NCBI GenBank assembly: GCA_040219555.1
Contig: JAVJSF010000019.1
Span: 1 to 64,000 of the forward strand
DNA from: JAVJSF01 sp040219555
GTDB lineage: Bacteria; Actinomycetota; Thermoleophilia; Miltoncostaeales; Miltoncostaeaceae
Direction of reading: 5' to 3'
DNA: 64,000 nt
The notes under the pieces were generated by a model. The model was not told the DNA's origin. It searched no databases and saw only the letters and a program-made list of their open reading frames with translations. Below are positions 9,815 through 18,541 of the stretch, piece after piece (position 1 is the stretch's first letter; every line of letters begins with the position of its first letter). Position numbers and translations under genes: made by a program.

Positions 9815-11922
9815 TGGCGGGCACCGCGACCCCGGGCGGCACCCGCACGAGCGGGACCTTCATCGAGCGGATGCTCAACAACAGCGACGTCGCCATCGCC
9901 GCGGTGGTGGTGGGGATCGTCGTGATGATGATCATCCCGCTCCCGATGTTCCTGCTGGACATCCTCATCACGGCGAACATCGCGATGGCGCTCTCCATCG
10001 TCCTGGCGACGATGTACACCACCGAGCCGCTGCAGTTCTCCATCTTCCCGTCGCTGCTGCTGGTGGCAACCCTGTTCCGCCTGGGCCTGAACATCTCGGG
10101 CACCCGGCTGATCCTGCTGGAGGGCGAGGCCGGCGAGGTCATCTCGGCCTTCGGCACCTTCGTGGTGGGCGGCAATGTCGTGGTGGGCCTGATCGTCTTC
10201 GCCATCCTGGTGGTGATCCAGTTCGTGGTGATCACCAACGGCGCCGGCCGCGTGGCCGAGGTGTCGGCCCGCTTCACCCTGGACGCCATGCCCGGCAAGC
10301 AGATGGCGATCGACGCCGATCTCAACGCCGGCGTGATCACCGACGACGAGGCGCGCCAGCGCCGGGAGAACGTCTCCAAGGAGGCCGACTTCTACGGCGC
10401 CATGGACGGTGCCTCGAAGTTCGTCAAGGGCGACGCCATCGCCGCCGTCCTGATCGTCTTCATCAACCTGGTGGGGGGCCTCACGGTCGGCGTCTTCCAG
10501 CAGGGCATGTCCTTCGGCGAGGCCGCCCAGCACTTCTCGCTGCTGACCGTCGGCGAGGGCCTGGTGAACCAGATCCCTGCGCTGCTGATCTCGGTGGCCA
10601 CCGGCATCATCGTCACCCGCTCGGTCGGCGAGTCGAACCTGGGCCGCGATGTCGCCACCCAGATCATGCGCCAGCCGCGCTCGCTGATGCTCGCCGGCGG
10701 GGTGACCATGGCCCTCGGCCTGGTGCCCGGACTCCCGGTGATCCCGTTCCTGTTGATCGGCGGCGCGGTGCTGGGCCTGGCGCTGCTCCTGCGCACCAGC
10801 ATGCGCGACGACGAGCAGGCGCGGGTCGACGCCGAGGCCAGCGAGGTGGCCACCCGGCCCAAGGAGCCCGAGAACGTGGCGGCCCTGCTGCCGCTGGACC
10901 CCCTGGAGCTGGAGATCGGCTACGGGCTGGTGCCGCTGGTCGACGCCGACGAGGGCGGCGACCTGCTGGGGCGGGTCGCGATGGTCCGCCGGCAGGCGGC
11001 CACCGAGCTCGGTGTGTCGCTGGCGCCCATCCGCATCCGCGACAACGTGCGCCTGAACTCGCACGAGTACGCGGTGAAGATCCGCGGGGTCGAGGTGGCC
11101 CGCTGGGAGCTCCAGCCCGGTCAGTTGCTGGCCATGAACCCCGGGACGGCCGACATGCTGCTGGACGGCATCCCCACCCACGAGCCCTCGTTCGGGCTGC
11201 CGGCGGTGTGGATCGGCGAGGCCCAGCGCGAGCAGGCCGAGGTCAGCGGCTACACGGTGGTGGACGCCACCTCGCTGATCGTCACCCACCTGTCGGAGGT
11301 CATCCGCCGCAACGCCGCCGAGTTGCTGGGCCGCCAGGACACGCGTGCCCTGCTGGACGGCCTGAAGGAGCGCATGCCGGCCCCGGTGGACGAGTTGGTC
11401 CCCGACCTGATGACCGTCGGCGAGGTGCAACGGGTCCTGCAGGCCCTGCTCTCGGAAGGGGTGGCGATCCGCGATCTGGTGACCATCCTCGAGACGCTGG
11501 GCGACAAGGCCAAGCTGACCAAGGACATCCAGATCCTGGCCGAGTACTGCCGCCAGGCACTCGGGCGCTCCATCTGCACCCGCCATGTCGACGAGCAGGG
11601 GACGCTGCGCGTCATCACCGTCGATCCCGAGCTGGACCGCGAGATCTCCGACTCGGTCGTCCGTACCGACGAGGGCTCGCAGATCACCCTCGACTCCACC
11701 CGCGCCGGTCTCATCATCGAGGCGCTTCGCGCCCGGGTGGACGACGCGCAGATGCTGGGGGTCATCCCCATCGTCCTGTGCTCGGGCGCCAGCCGGCGCC
11801 ACCTGAAGGCCCTGACCACGCACGCCCTACCGACCATCGTGGTGCTCAGCTACCACGAGATCCTGCCCTCGATCCGGGTGGAGCCGATCGGCCTCGTAAG
11901 CCTCGACTCCGCCGCCGTCTAA
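9814..11922 (+). CDS. flhA: Flagellar export gate protein FlhA
   Basis: 702-aa core protein of the flagellar export gate. The N-terminal half has about eight hydrophobic helices with family blocks LFRLGLNISGTRLIL, QFVVITNGAGRVAEVSARFTLDAMPGKQMAIDAD and DGASKFVKGDAIA. The cytoplasmic C-terminal half (from about residue 350) forms the ring that receives export chaperones. It is coupled to flhB by overlapping stop and start codons and followed by flhF after 19 bp. Confidence 0.97.
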   Translation: MAGTATPGGTRTSGTFIERMLNNSDVAIAAVVVGIVVMMIIPLPMFLLDILITANIAMALSIVLATMYTTEPLQFSIFPSLLLVATLFRLGLNISGTRLILLEGEAGEVISAFGTFVVGGNVVVGLIVFAILVVIQFVVITNGAGRVAEVSARFTLDAMPGKQMAIDADLNAGVITDDEARQRRENVSKEADFYGAMDGASKFVKGDAIAAVLIVFINLVGGLTVGVFQQGMSFGEAAQHFSLLTVGEGLVNQIPALLISVATGIIVTRSVGESNLGRDVATQIMRQPRSLMLAGGVTMALGLVPGLPVIPFLLIGGAVLGLALLLRTSMRDDEQARVDAEASEVATRPKEPENVAALLPLDPLELEIGYGLVPLVDADEGGDLLGRVAMVRRQAATELGVSLAPIRIRDNVRLNSHEYAVKIRGVEVARWELQPGQLLAMNPGTADMLLDGIPTHEPSFGLPAVWIGEAQREQAEVSGYTVVDATSLIVTHLSEVIRRNAAELLGRQDTRALLDGLKERMPAPVDELVPDLMTVGEVQRVLQALLSEGVAIRDLVTILETLGDKAKLTKDIQILAEYCRQALGRSICTRHVDEQGTLRVITVDPELDREISDSVVRTDEGSQITLDSTRAGLIIEALRARVDDAQMLGVIPIVLCSGASRRHLKALTTHALPTIVVLSYHEILPSIRVEPIGLVSLDSAAV

Positions 11923-11941
11923 CCCCGCGGGAGAGACCCAG

Positions 11942-13390
11942 ATGCAGACCAAGCAGTTCAGCGGTGCCACCATCGACGATGTGCTGGGCCAGGTGCGCGC
12001 GGAGTTCGGCGACGAGGCCGTGATCCTCGAGACCCGCAACGTGGTGCGCGGCGGCGTGGCGGGCTTCTTCGGCAAGGCGGCCATCGAGGTGACCGCCTCC
12101 GACCAGATGCCCGGTGCCGACGCTCCGGCCGACGGGCTCGACCTGCTGGACACCGACGAGGCTCCGGCGGCCCGGCCGGCCTCCCGGCCCGCTTCCGCGG
12201 TGCAGGCCGAGCCGGCTCCCGAGGACGCAGTCCTGGACACCGAGGCCTTCCTGCGCAACCTCGGGCGCCACCTGGCGCCCGAGGAGGCCGAGCCGGGCCG
12301 GCTGGTGGCCCCGGTGGCCGCCGCGCCGGCCGCCGGCCAGGATCCCGAGCGCGATCGCGCCCGGGCGATCATCGAGGCCGCCCGCGCGGCCGTGCGCGAG
12401 GCCGCCGCACAGCCCGCCTCCGGCTCCGGCAGCCCGTCGCCGGCCGTCGAGCCCTGGGTCGACGACGCCGTGCCGGGACCGGGACCGGGACCGGTGGCCG
12501 CCGCTCCCGAGCCCCCCGCCGCTGAGCCCCCCGCGGCCCTTGCGCCCGCGCCGGTCGCACCCGCGCCGGTCGCACCCGCACCCGCCCGGATCGATCTGCC
12601 GCCCGTTCCGCGCGCCGAGCGCCCCCTGGACCCCGCGCTGGCCGGCCTACGCGCCGAGTTGCTGGGCACGGGTGCCGACGAGCGCCGGCTGGACAGCCTG
12701 CTGGAGGGCTTCCAGCGCGCCGTCGGCCCGTTCCTGTCCCCCGGGGCCGATCGGCGCACCGCGCTGCGCGACTACCTCGCCGCCCGCCTGCCCGTGGTGC
12801 GCGACTGGCGCCCCTGGCGCACCGGCCACACCATCGCGCTGGTGGGCCAGAGCGGCGTGGGCAAGTCCTCGACGGCCCTGAAGATCGCCGGCCGCTTCCG
12901 CGCCGCCGGCATGGAGGTGGCCATCATCGCGGCCGGCGGCGGCGCCCGCGGCGCGCTGGGGGACCGCGCCCGCGAGCTGGGCCTGCCGGTGGTCGATGCC
13001 CCCGACGCGGACGCGGTGGCCGAGGCCTGCAGGGCCTTCGCCGATCGCGATCTGGTGATCGTCGACACCCCGGGCTGCTCGCACATGGCCCCCGCGGACC
13101 TGGAGCGGGTGCGCGGCCTGGTGGAGGCGGCGGCCGCCGACGAGACCCACCTGGTGATGGCCGCGGCCACCCCGGCCGGCGACCTGGGCGACCTGCAGCA
13201 GGCGTTCCGTCCGCTGGGGATCAACCGGGTCAGCCTTACGAAGCTCGACGAGACGCGCTTCTTCGGCGGCCTGCTCAACGCCCCCATGCGCATCGGCCGT
13301 CCGCTGGCCTACATCGCCGACGGCACCGCACTGCCCGCAGCCATCGCCCCCGCCGACCCGCGTCTGGTGGCCGAGCTGCTGCTGCCGTGA
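11942..13390 (+). CDS. flhF: Flagellar placement GTPase FlhF (SRP family)
   Basis: 482-aa SRP-type GTPase that sets flagellar site and number. The N-terminal B domain has the FlhF start (MQTKQFSGATIDDVLGQVRAEFGDEAVIL). A long Ala/Pro-rich linker (about 55-230) contains two exact copies of a 15-bp unit at 12548-12562 and 12563-12577. The NG domain has the P-loop GQSGVGKS at 302-309, a G3 region DTPGC at 375-379 where FlhF/SRP proteins normally show DTAGR, and the G4 motif TKLDET. GGGAG lies upstream of the ATG. No flhG/fleN partner follows. The GTG of the PilZ gene overlaps its stop. Confidence 0.93.
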   Translation: MQTKQFSGATIDDVLGQVRAEFGDEAVILETRNVVRGGVAGFFGKAAIEVTASDQMPGADAPADGLDLLDTDEAPAARPASRPASAVQAEPAPEDAVLDTEAFLRNLGRHLAPEEAEPGRLVAPVAAAPAAGQDPERDRARAIIEAARAAVREAAAQPASGSGSPSPAVEPWVDDAVPGPGPGPVAAAPEPPAAEPPAALAPAPVAPAPVAPAPARIDLPPVPRAERPLDPALAGLRAELLGTGADERRLDSLLEGFQRAVGPFLSPGADRRTALRDYLAARLPVVRDWRPWRTGHTIALVGQSGVGKSSTALKIAGRFRAAGMEVAIIAAGGGARGALGDRARELGLPVVDAPDADAVAEACRAFADRDLVIVDTPGCSHMAPADLERVRGLVEAAAADETHLVMAAATPAGDLGDLQQAFRPLGINRVSLTKLDETRFFGGLLNAPMRIGRPLAYIADGTALPAAIAPADPRLVAELLLP

Positions 13391-14082
13391 GCACCCGCTC
13401 CGCCCACACGCCACACGAGCTCGGGCCCACGCCCGAGCGCGGCATGACCCTGTACATCGAGGACCCGGTGGCAGGCCCGTGGCTGTCGGTGGTCGAGGAC
13501 CGCGAGGGCGACCTGGTGGTGCTGGCCGCGCCGCGTCGCTCCGGTGGGGGGATCTCGGCCGGCGCCGGCCGGGCCGTGGTGCTGGCCTACGCGGTCCGTC
13601 AGGTGCCGTGCGAGGTCGACGCCGAATGGGTGGAGGGCGCCCACATCCGCGCGGGCGCACAGGTGGTGGTGCTGCGAATGACCGGGCCGCCGCGGCGCCT
13701 CCAGCGCCGCAGCGCGGTGCGCGTGCCCGTCGAGTTGGTGGTCCGGGCCCGTCCGGAGCCGGGAGAGGCACCGGAGGCCGACGCGCCCGGCGTGGCCGCC
13801 GTCACCGAGAACCTGTCGGCCGGCGGTGCGCTGATGCGTATGCCCCAGGCCGTCGAGACCGGTGTCGAGGTGCTGGTGACCCTGCACACGCCCGGCGAGG
13901 CGGGCGGCCCGATGGAGATCCTGAGCCGGGTGGTGCGCTGCGACCGCGAGCGCTCGGGCGGCCGGCCCTGGCGGGTGGCGCTGGCGTTCCAGCGCCTGTC
14001 GAGCGATGAGGAGGAGCGGATCGTGCGCTTCCTGTTCCGCACCCAGCGCGAGCGTCGCGCTCGTGAGACGGGGATGGCCTGA
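13387..14082 (+). CDS. PilZ-domain protein, YcgR-like c-di-GMP flagellar brake
   Basis: 231-aa protein. The N-terminal half is a beta-rich domain of YcgR type (TLYIEDPVAGPWLSVVEDREGDLVVLAAP), followed by a PilZ domain with the c-di-GMP binding RRSAVRVP (RxxxR) and NLSAGGALM (the N/D-x-S-x-x-G motif). By analogy with YcgR it should slow or tune the motor when c-di-GMP is high. It is translationally coupled to flhF (GTGA overlap) and to the next gene (TGATG). Confidence 0.85.
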   Translation: MSTRSAHTPHELGPTPERGMTLYIEDPVAGPWLSVVEDREGDLVVLAAPRRSGGGISAGAGRAVVLAYAVRQVPCEVDAEWVEGAHIRAGAQVVVLRMTGPPRRLQRRSAVRVPVELVVRARPEPGEAPEADAPGVAAVTENLSAGGALMRMPQAVETGVEVLVTLHTPGEAGGPMEILSRVVRCDRERSGGRPWRVALAFQRLSSDEEERIVRFLFRTQRERRARETGMA

Positions 14083-14549
14083 TGGGCAAGGAGCCGAAGG
14101 AGGCCGGTGCGAAGGCGCCCAAGGGCGCAAAGGCGGCGAAGGGGGCCGCGCCCGCGGACCCCACCCCCGAGGAACTGGCCGCCGCCAAGATGCGGCTGTG
14201 GGTCGGACGGGCCCGTGCCGGCGGCGCCCTGCTGGGCTTCGCGCTCGGCATGTGGGTCTGCCGGCGCGCCGGCATCCCGTTGGTGGACGCCACGCTGCGC
14301 TCTCTGGTGGGGGCCGCGGTCCTGTCTCTCGTGGCGTGGTGGTCGACGCTGCTGGTCATCCAGGCCCTGATGCGCACCGCGGCGGCCCAGCGCAACCAGG
14401 AGATCGAGGTGGCCCTGGCCGAGGCCGCCGCCAGCCGGGCCGATCAGATCCAGCGCGAGAACGAGGACGTGGCGCGCAGGTTGCGCCGCCACCGCGGTGA
14501 GCCCGAGGCCGCGGCGGCGGCCGCCGAGTCCGCGGAGGCCTCCTCGTGA
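14082..14549 (+). CDS. Unknown membrane protein in flagellar operon
   Basis: 155-aa protein not recognised. It has a Lys/Ala/Pro-rich cytoplasmic N-terminus (about 1-42), two predicted membrane helices (about 45-65 and 72-100) and a charged helical C-terminus that could form a coiled coil. The start overlaps the pilZ stop and its stop overlaps the next gene, so it is certainly translated as part of the operon. A structural or motor-associated role is guesswork from position. Confidence 0.75.
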   Translation: MGKEPKEAGAKAPKGAKAAKGAAPADPTPEELAAAKMRLWVGRARAGGALLGFALGMWVCRRAGIPLVDATLRSLVGAAVLSLVAWWSTLLVIQALMRTAAAQRNQEIEVALAEAAASRADQIQRENEDVARRLRRHRGEPEAAAAAAESAEASS

Positions 14550-15175
14550 GCGGGCGTGGGGATGACGGACGCACGCCTCCGCCCGCCGGAGAGCGGGAGG
14601 GGTCCCGCGGCGTCGGGCCGGTGCGCCCCGGCTACCTGATCGTGCGCAACGACCCGGCGGGTGCGTACGTTGGCGCGCTGATGCTCACCGACGCCGCCGG
14701 CCTGCCCGTCGACTTCCGCTTCACCGACCCCATCACGCCCACCCGCCTGCAGCGCGCGCTCTACGGGGGCGTGCTCGACCGGCACCTGCGGGTGGACGTG
14801 GTGGCACGGGCGCTGGTGGGCGCGCTCTCGGAACGGCCCAGCGTGCTCCTGGTGGACGACCGCCACCTGCTGACCCCGGGCGTCGCCGGGTGCCCGGTGC
14901 TGATGATCTCGCCCAGTTCCGCCGCGCCGCTGGGCGCCGCGGGGTCCGTGCAGGGAGCCGGCGACAGCGTGCTGGTGCAGGCATGCGACGGGGTGGCCCC
15001 GGTGCGCCTCACCCTGCCCGACGACAGCGGCGACGACGCTCGCGCCGCCGGCGCGGCACTGGTGGCCGCGCTCGGCCAGACCATGGACCCCCTGGAGCCC
15101 GTGGAGCGCGTCCGCGAGGCGCTCGACCTGATCGCCGCCGGCGAGGTGGAGGACGCCGAGCCCGAGGCGGCCTGA
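14546..15175 (+). CDS. Conserved-looking unknown protein in flagellar operon
   Basis: 209-aa soluble protein, not assigned to a named family. After a Gly/Pro-rich N-terminus it has a well-structured part, GYLIVRNDPAGAYVGALMLT, then LPVDFRFTDPITPTRLQRAL, then RVDVVARALVGALSERPSVL, and an acidic C-terminus. My unverified impression is that proteins with a similar P-T-x-L-Q-R block occur in other flagellar-type loci. Start and stop overlap the neighbouring genes. Confidence 0.7.
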   Translation: MSGRGDDGRTPPPAGEREGSRGVGPVRPGYLIVRNDPAGAYVGALMLTDAAGLPVDFRFTDPITPTRLQRALYGGVLDRHLRVDVVARALVGALSERPSVLLVDDRHLLTPGVAGCPVLMISPSSAAPLGAAGSVQGAGDSVLVQACDGVAPVRLTLPDDSGDDARAAGAALVAALGQTMDPLEPVERVREALDLIAAGEVEDAEPEAA

Positions 15176-15978
15176 TGGCGGGTCCCGCCGGCCCGGGGGC
15201 GGCGATCGAGGGCCTGCGGCGCGCCCTGGCGCGACTGGGCACCGAGGTGATGGTGCGCGACGACCTCCGCCCGGACCCCCCGCGGGCCGTTGCCCGCGCG
15301 CTCGAACCGCCACGACCGCCTGTGCGCACTCCCGGGTGCGTCGGAGCCCTCGTGGCCGTGCGGTCCCATCGGGCGCCGGTGGCCGTCCCGCGGACCGTGG
15401 CGCCTGTGGCGGATGGGGTGCGTCTCCGCGGGGGGCCGGGCGCCGGCGTGCGCGCACGCGTTCGCCGGGTGGCTGCGGTGGGGCCGGTGCCCCGCCTGCG
15501 CCGCGGGTCCGCCCGGGTGCCGCGGGCGGCGCCGCGGACCGGGGCGGTGGCGCTGCGGGCGCCGGCCAGGGGGGCTGCGGTGAGCGTCCCGTTCCCCGTT
15601 GCGCAGCGGAGCGCGCGGGCCGGCCGCCACATGCTGCGGCGGCCGATCCCCTGGGAGACACTCGGGCGATCCCGGCTGGCGGCCGCGTGGGCGGCTCTGG
15701 GCGACGGGCACGGCCTTCCCGGGGACGAGATGGAGTTGATCGGCGTCTACGGCCCGGTGCCGGGCGACGCGGTGGCGGCGGTGACGGTGGGCCGGGTGGG
15801 CCGGCGCGCGCGGATCGCGCTCACCCCCGCCGGCGCCGGCGGGCCGGCGCCGGCCGACCTGGCGCTGGCGCGCCATCGACCCACGGGGAGGCTGCTGTCG
15901 GCCGTGGTGCCGCGTCGCGGGACATCCGGGGGTGCACCTTCGCCGCCCCCGGGACGGATGACCGGTCCGGCAGGCTAA
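15175..15978 (+). CDS. Unknown Arg/Pro-rich protein, last gene of flagellar operon
   Basis: 267-aa protein starting at the ATG that overlaps the previous stop (TGATG). The first ~35 residues look folded (AIEGLRRALARLGTEVMVRD). The middle (about 40-140) is Arg/Pro/Val/Gly-rich and probably disordered, and a C-terminal block (IPWETLGRSRLAAAWAALGD, ELIGVYGPVPGDAVAAVTVG) looks folded again. No family recognised. A TAATCT -10 candidate for the next gene overlaps its stop codon. Confidence 0.6.
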   Translation: MAGPAGPGAAIEGLRRALARLGTEVMVRDDLRPDPPRAVARALEPPRPPVRTPGCVGALVAVRSHRAPVAVPRTVAPVADGVRLRGGPGAGVRARVRRVAAVGPVPRLRRGSARVPRAAPRTGAVALRAPARGAAVSVPFPVAQRSARAGRHMLRRPIPWETLGRSRLAAAWAALGDGHGLPGDEMELIGVYGPVPGDAVAAVTVGRVGRRARIALTPAGAGGPAPADLALARHRPTGRLLSAVVPRRGTSGGAPSPPPGRMTGPAG

Positions 15979-15981
15979 TCT
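15976..15981 (+). promoter_or_regulatory. Candidate -10 box of the L,D-transpeptidase gene
   Basis: TAATCT fits the actinobacterial TANNNT -10 pattern and overlaps the stop codon of the preceding gene, 53 bp before the ldt start. No -35 was found, so this is tentative. Confidence 0.3.
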
Positions 15982-16034
15982 CTGTCGCGACGACCTTGGC
16001 CGACCGCGCGGCCGCGACACCGGGGAGAAGTGGC

Positions 16035-17084
16035 ATGAGTACAGGGCAGGTGCGGCGCATGGCGCGGGGGAGCCTCGCGGCGATGGCGCTCGGCGCACTG
16101 GTCGTGGCCCCTCCGGCCATGGCTCAGGATCCGGGCACGCCCCCGGCGGCCCCCGCGCCGTCGTCCGAGGGCGCGCCCGCGCCGCTGGCGCGCGGCGTCA
16201 TCGCTCCGGGCGTCAGCATCGCCGGCGTCGATGTCTCCGGCCTCACCGCGCGGGCGGCGCGCCGGGCCGTGGTGGTCGAGTACATCGTGCCCCAGCGCAA
16301 GCGGCTGGTGATGGTGTACCGCGGCAAGCGGGTCCCGCTCGACCCGGTCGTCGTCGGCCACACCGCCGATCTCGGGTACGCGGTGAAGGCCGCCCTGCTG
16401 TTCGGTCGCTCCAGGACCGTGCCCGAGGAGGGCTTCGACGTGCCCCTGCGCGAGCGGGTGGACCCGAGGAAGGTCCTCGGCCTCCTGCGATCGCGCGTCG
16501 CCCGCTTCGACGTCGCTCCGCGCGACGCGGCCTTCAGCATGCGGGGCGCCACGCCGGTGGCCCGCGACGCCCGCCCGGGGATCGCGCTCAACCAGCGCAG
16601 GTCGATGCGTCTGGTCCGCAACGCCATCCTGCAGCGCGAGTCGAACGTCGTCCGCCTGCCGTCGCGGCGCACCCGGCCCGACGTGGTCCGCCTGCCGAAC
16701 GTCATCGTCATCGACAGGGGCAGCTTCCGGCTCACGCTCTGGCGCCACAACGGCCGCAACGAGACCTTCCCGATCGCGGTCGGGACCTCCTCGCACCCCA
16801 CTCCCAGCGGCAACTACAGCGTCATCCAGAAGCAGGTGAACCCCACCTGGTTCCCGCCGAGCTCGCCGTGGGCCGCGGGCCTCGGCCCGGTGCCGCCCGG
16901 CCCGGCCAACCCGCTGGGCACGCGCTGGATCGGTACCTCGGCGCCGGCCATCGGCATGCACGGCACGCCATCCCCGTCGTCCATCGGCACCCGCGCCTCG
17001 CACGGTTGCATCCGCATGTACATGAACGACGTGGAGCGGCTGTACGGCCAGGTGGAGATCGGCACGCCGGTCTACATCCGCTGA
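16035..17084 (+). CDS. Secreted L,D-transpeptidase (YkuD domain)
   Basis: Exported enzyme forming 3-3 peptidoglycan cross-links or attaching proteins to the wall. The 349-aa product has a signal peptide ending near AMA-QDP (about residue 30), a peptidoglycan-binding-like middle region, and a C-terminal YkuD domain beginning at NVIVIDRGSFRLTLWRHNG. The catalytic signature is HGTPSPSSIGTRASHGCIRM with nucleophile Cys325 and His323. The ATG has GGGGAG (16022-16027) eight bases upstream. Confidence 0.93.
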   Translation: MSTGQVRRMARGSLAAMALGALVVAPPAMAQDPGTPPAAPAPSSEGAPAPLARGVIAPGVSIAGVDVSGLTARAARRAVVVEYIVPQRKRLVMVYRGKRVPLDPVVVGHTADLGYAVKAALLFGRSRTVPEEGFDVPLRERVDPRKVLGLLRSRVARFDVAPRDAAFSMRGATPVARDARPGIALNQRRSMRLVRNAILQRESNVVRLPSRRTRPDVVRLPNVIVIDRGSFRLTLWRHNGRNETFPIAVGTSSHPTPSGNYSVIQKQVNPTWFPPSSPWAAGLGPVPPGPANPLGTRWIGTSAPAIGMHGTPSPSSIGTRASHGCIRMYMNDVERLYGQVEIGTPVYIR

Positions 17085-17093
17085 GCCGGCCTG

Positions 17094-17127
17094 CGGGCCC
17101 CGGCGGCCGGACGGTCGCCGGGGCCCG
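17094..17127. terminator. Perfect 12-bp hairpin between convergent ldt and hflX
   Basis: CGGGCCCCGGCG (17094-17105) pairs perfectly with 17116-17127 around a 10-nt loop. Lying between two convergent stops, it probably ends both transcripts, although no T-tract follows. Confidence 0.55.
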
Positions 17128-17145
17128 CGGTGCGGATCGCGGATA

Positions 17146-18480
17146 TCAGGCGGCGCTGCCCGCCCGTGATCCGTTGAGCTCCGCCCGGATCCGTCCCGCC
17201 GCGGCGGCCGGCAGGAGCGCCCTCAGGTGCGTGCCGCCCTCGTCGTCGGTGCGCTCCACCTCGCTGCCCTCCGCGTAGACGGCCGCCACCAGGGCCGCCT
17301 TGGCGAAGGGGATGTCCAGCTCCACGCGCTCCAGCCGCCCGCGGGCCGCCGCGGCCAGCGCCGCCCGCAGCACGCCCAGGCCCTCGCCCGTGGCCGCCGA
17401 CACCTCGATGGCCTCGAAGTGCCGCCCGCGCAGTGCCGCCCGCCCGGGCCCATCCAGCAGGTCGACCTTGTTCATCACCGACAGGCGCGGCACGTCGCCG
17501 GCACCGATGTCCTCCAGCACCGCGGCGACGGCGGCGGCCTGGGCCACCCGGCGCGACTCGGGCTCGGAGGCGTCGGCCACGTGCAGGATCAGGTCGGCGT
17601 CGCGCACCTCCTCCAGGGTGGAGGCGAACGCGCTCACCAACTGGTGGGGCAGGTGGCGGATGAAGCCCACGGTGTCCGAGAGCAGGATCTCATGGCCGTC
17701 CACCTCGGCGCGGCGGGTGGTGGGGTCGAGCGTCTCGAACAGGGCGTCGTTCACGGTCACGTCCGCGCCGGCGAGCGCATTCATCAGGCTCGACTTGCCC
17801 GCGTTGGTGTAGCCGGCCAGCGCGATCGAGGGGATGGCCGAGGCCACCCGGGCCTCGCGGCGGGTGTCGCGCTGGCGCGCCATCTCGCGCAGTCGCCGGC
17901 GCAGCGTGGCCATGCGGTGGCGCACCAGGCGCCGGTCGGACTCCAGCTGCGACTCACCCGGTCCGCGGGTACCCACGCCGCCGCCCAGGCGCTCCAGGTG
18001 CTGCCAGAGGCCCTCCTGGCGGGCGTAGGAGTACTCGAGCTGCGCCAGCTCCACCTGCAGCTTGCCCTCGGCCGAGCGCGCGTGCTGGGCGAAGATGTCC
18101 AGGATGATGGCCGTGCGGTCCACCACGCGCACCTTCAGCCGATCCTCCAGGTGGCGCTGCTGGCCGGCGCTGAGCGCCCCCTCCGCGGCCACCAGGTCGG
18201 GCTTGGCCTCCTTCACCAGCTCGATCACCTCGTCCAGCCGGCCGGTGCCGAGGTAGAGCTTGGGGTCCGGGCGGTCGCGGCGCTGGACCACCTCGACGAT
18301 GACCTCGGCCCCGGCCGTGCGCAGCAACTCGCGCACCTCGGTGAGGCGGTCGTCCCGCTCCTCCTCGTCGCAGTCCAGGGAGGCGATGAGGATGGCGCGC
18401 TCGGGCCCCTTCGGGTCGTCGACCTCGCCCACCTGCCGCCACGCCTTGCCGCGGTATGTGCGCTGGAGTTCCTCGGGCAT
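17146..18480 (-). CDS. hflX: Ribosome-associated GTPase HflX
   Basis: GTPase that binds the 50S subunit and rescues or splits stalled ribosomes. From the ATG at 18480 the product is 444 aa. It has the N-terminal HflX domain (YLGTGRLDEVIELVKEAKPD), a coiled connector with GGGVGTRGPGESQLE, and the G domain with GYTNAGKS at 223-230, DTVGFIRHLPHQL and NKVD. The frame extends to 18555, but the family alignment starts near MPEELQRTYRGK. No Shine-Dalgarno is seen; a CACAAT hexamer six bases upstream (18487-18492) suggests a leaderless transcript. Confidence 0.95.
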   Translation of the reverse strand: MPEELQRTYRGKAWRQVGEVDDPKGPERAILIASLDCDEEERDDRLTEVRELLRTAGAEVIVEVVQRRDRPDPKLYLGTGRLDEVIELVKEAKPDLVAAEGALSAGQQRHLEDRLKVRVVDRTAIILDIFAQHARSAEGKLQVELAQLEYSYARQEGLWQHLERLGGGVGTRGPGESQLESDRRLVRHRMATLRRRLREMARQRDTRREARVASAIPSIALAGYTNAGKSSLMNALAGADVTVNDALFETLDPTTRRAEVDGHEILLSDTVGFIRHLPHQLVSAFASTLEEVRDADLILHVADASEPESRRVAQAAAVAAVLEDIGAGDVPRLSVMNKVDLLDGPGRAALRGRHFEAIEVSAATGEGLGVLRAALAAAARGRLERVELDIPFAKAALVAAVYAEGSEVERTDDEGGTHLRALLPAAAAGRIRAELNGSRAGSAA

Positions 18481-18541
18481 GCGTCCATTGTGACGTGCCC
18501 CGGCGGATGTTGCATCCGCCCCCGTCCCGCGGGCGGCCGGC

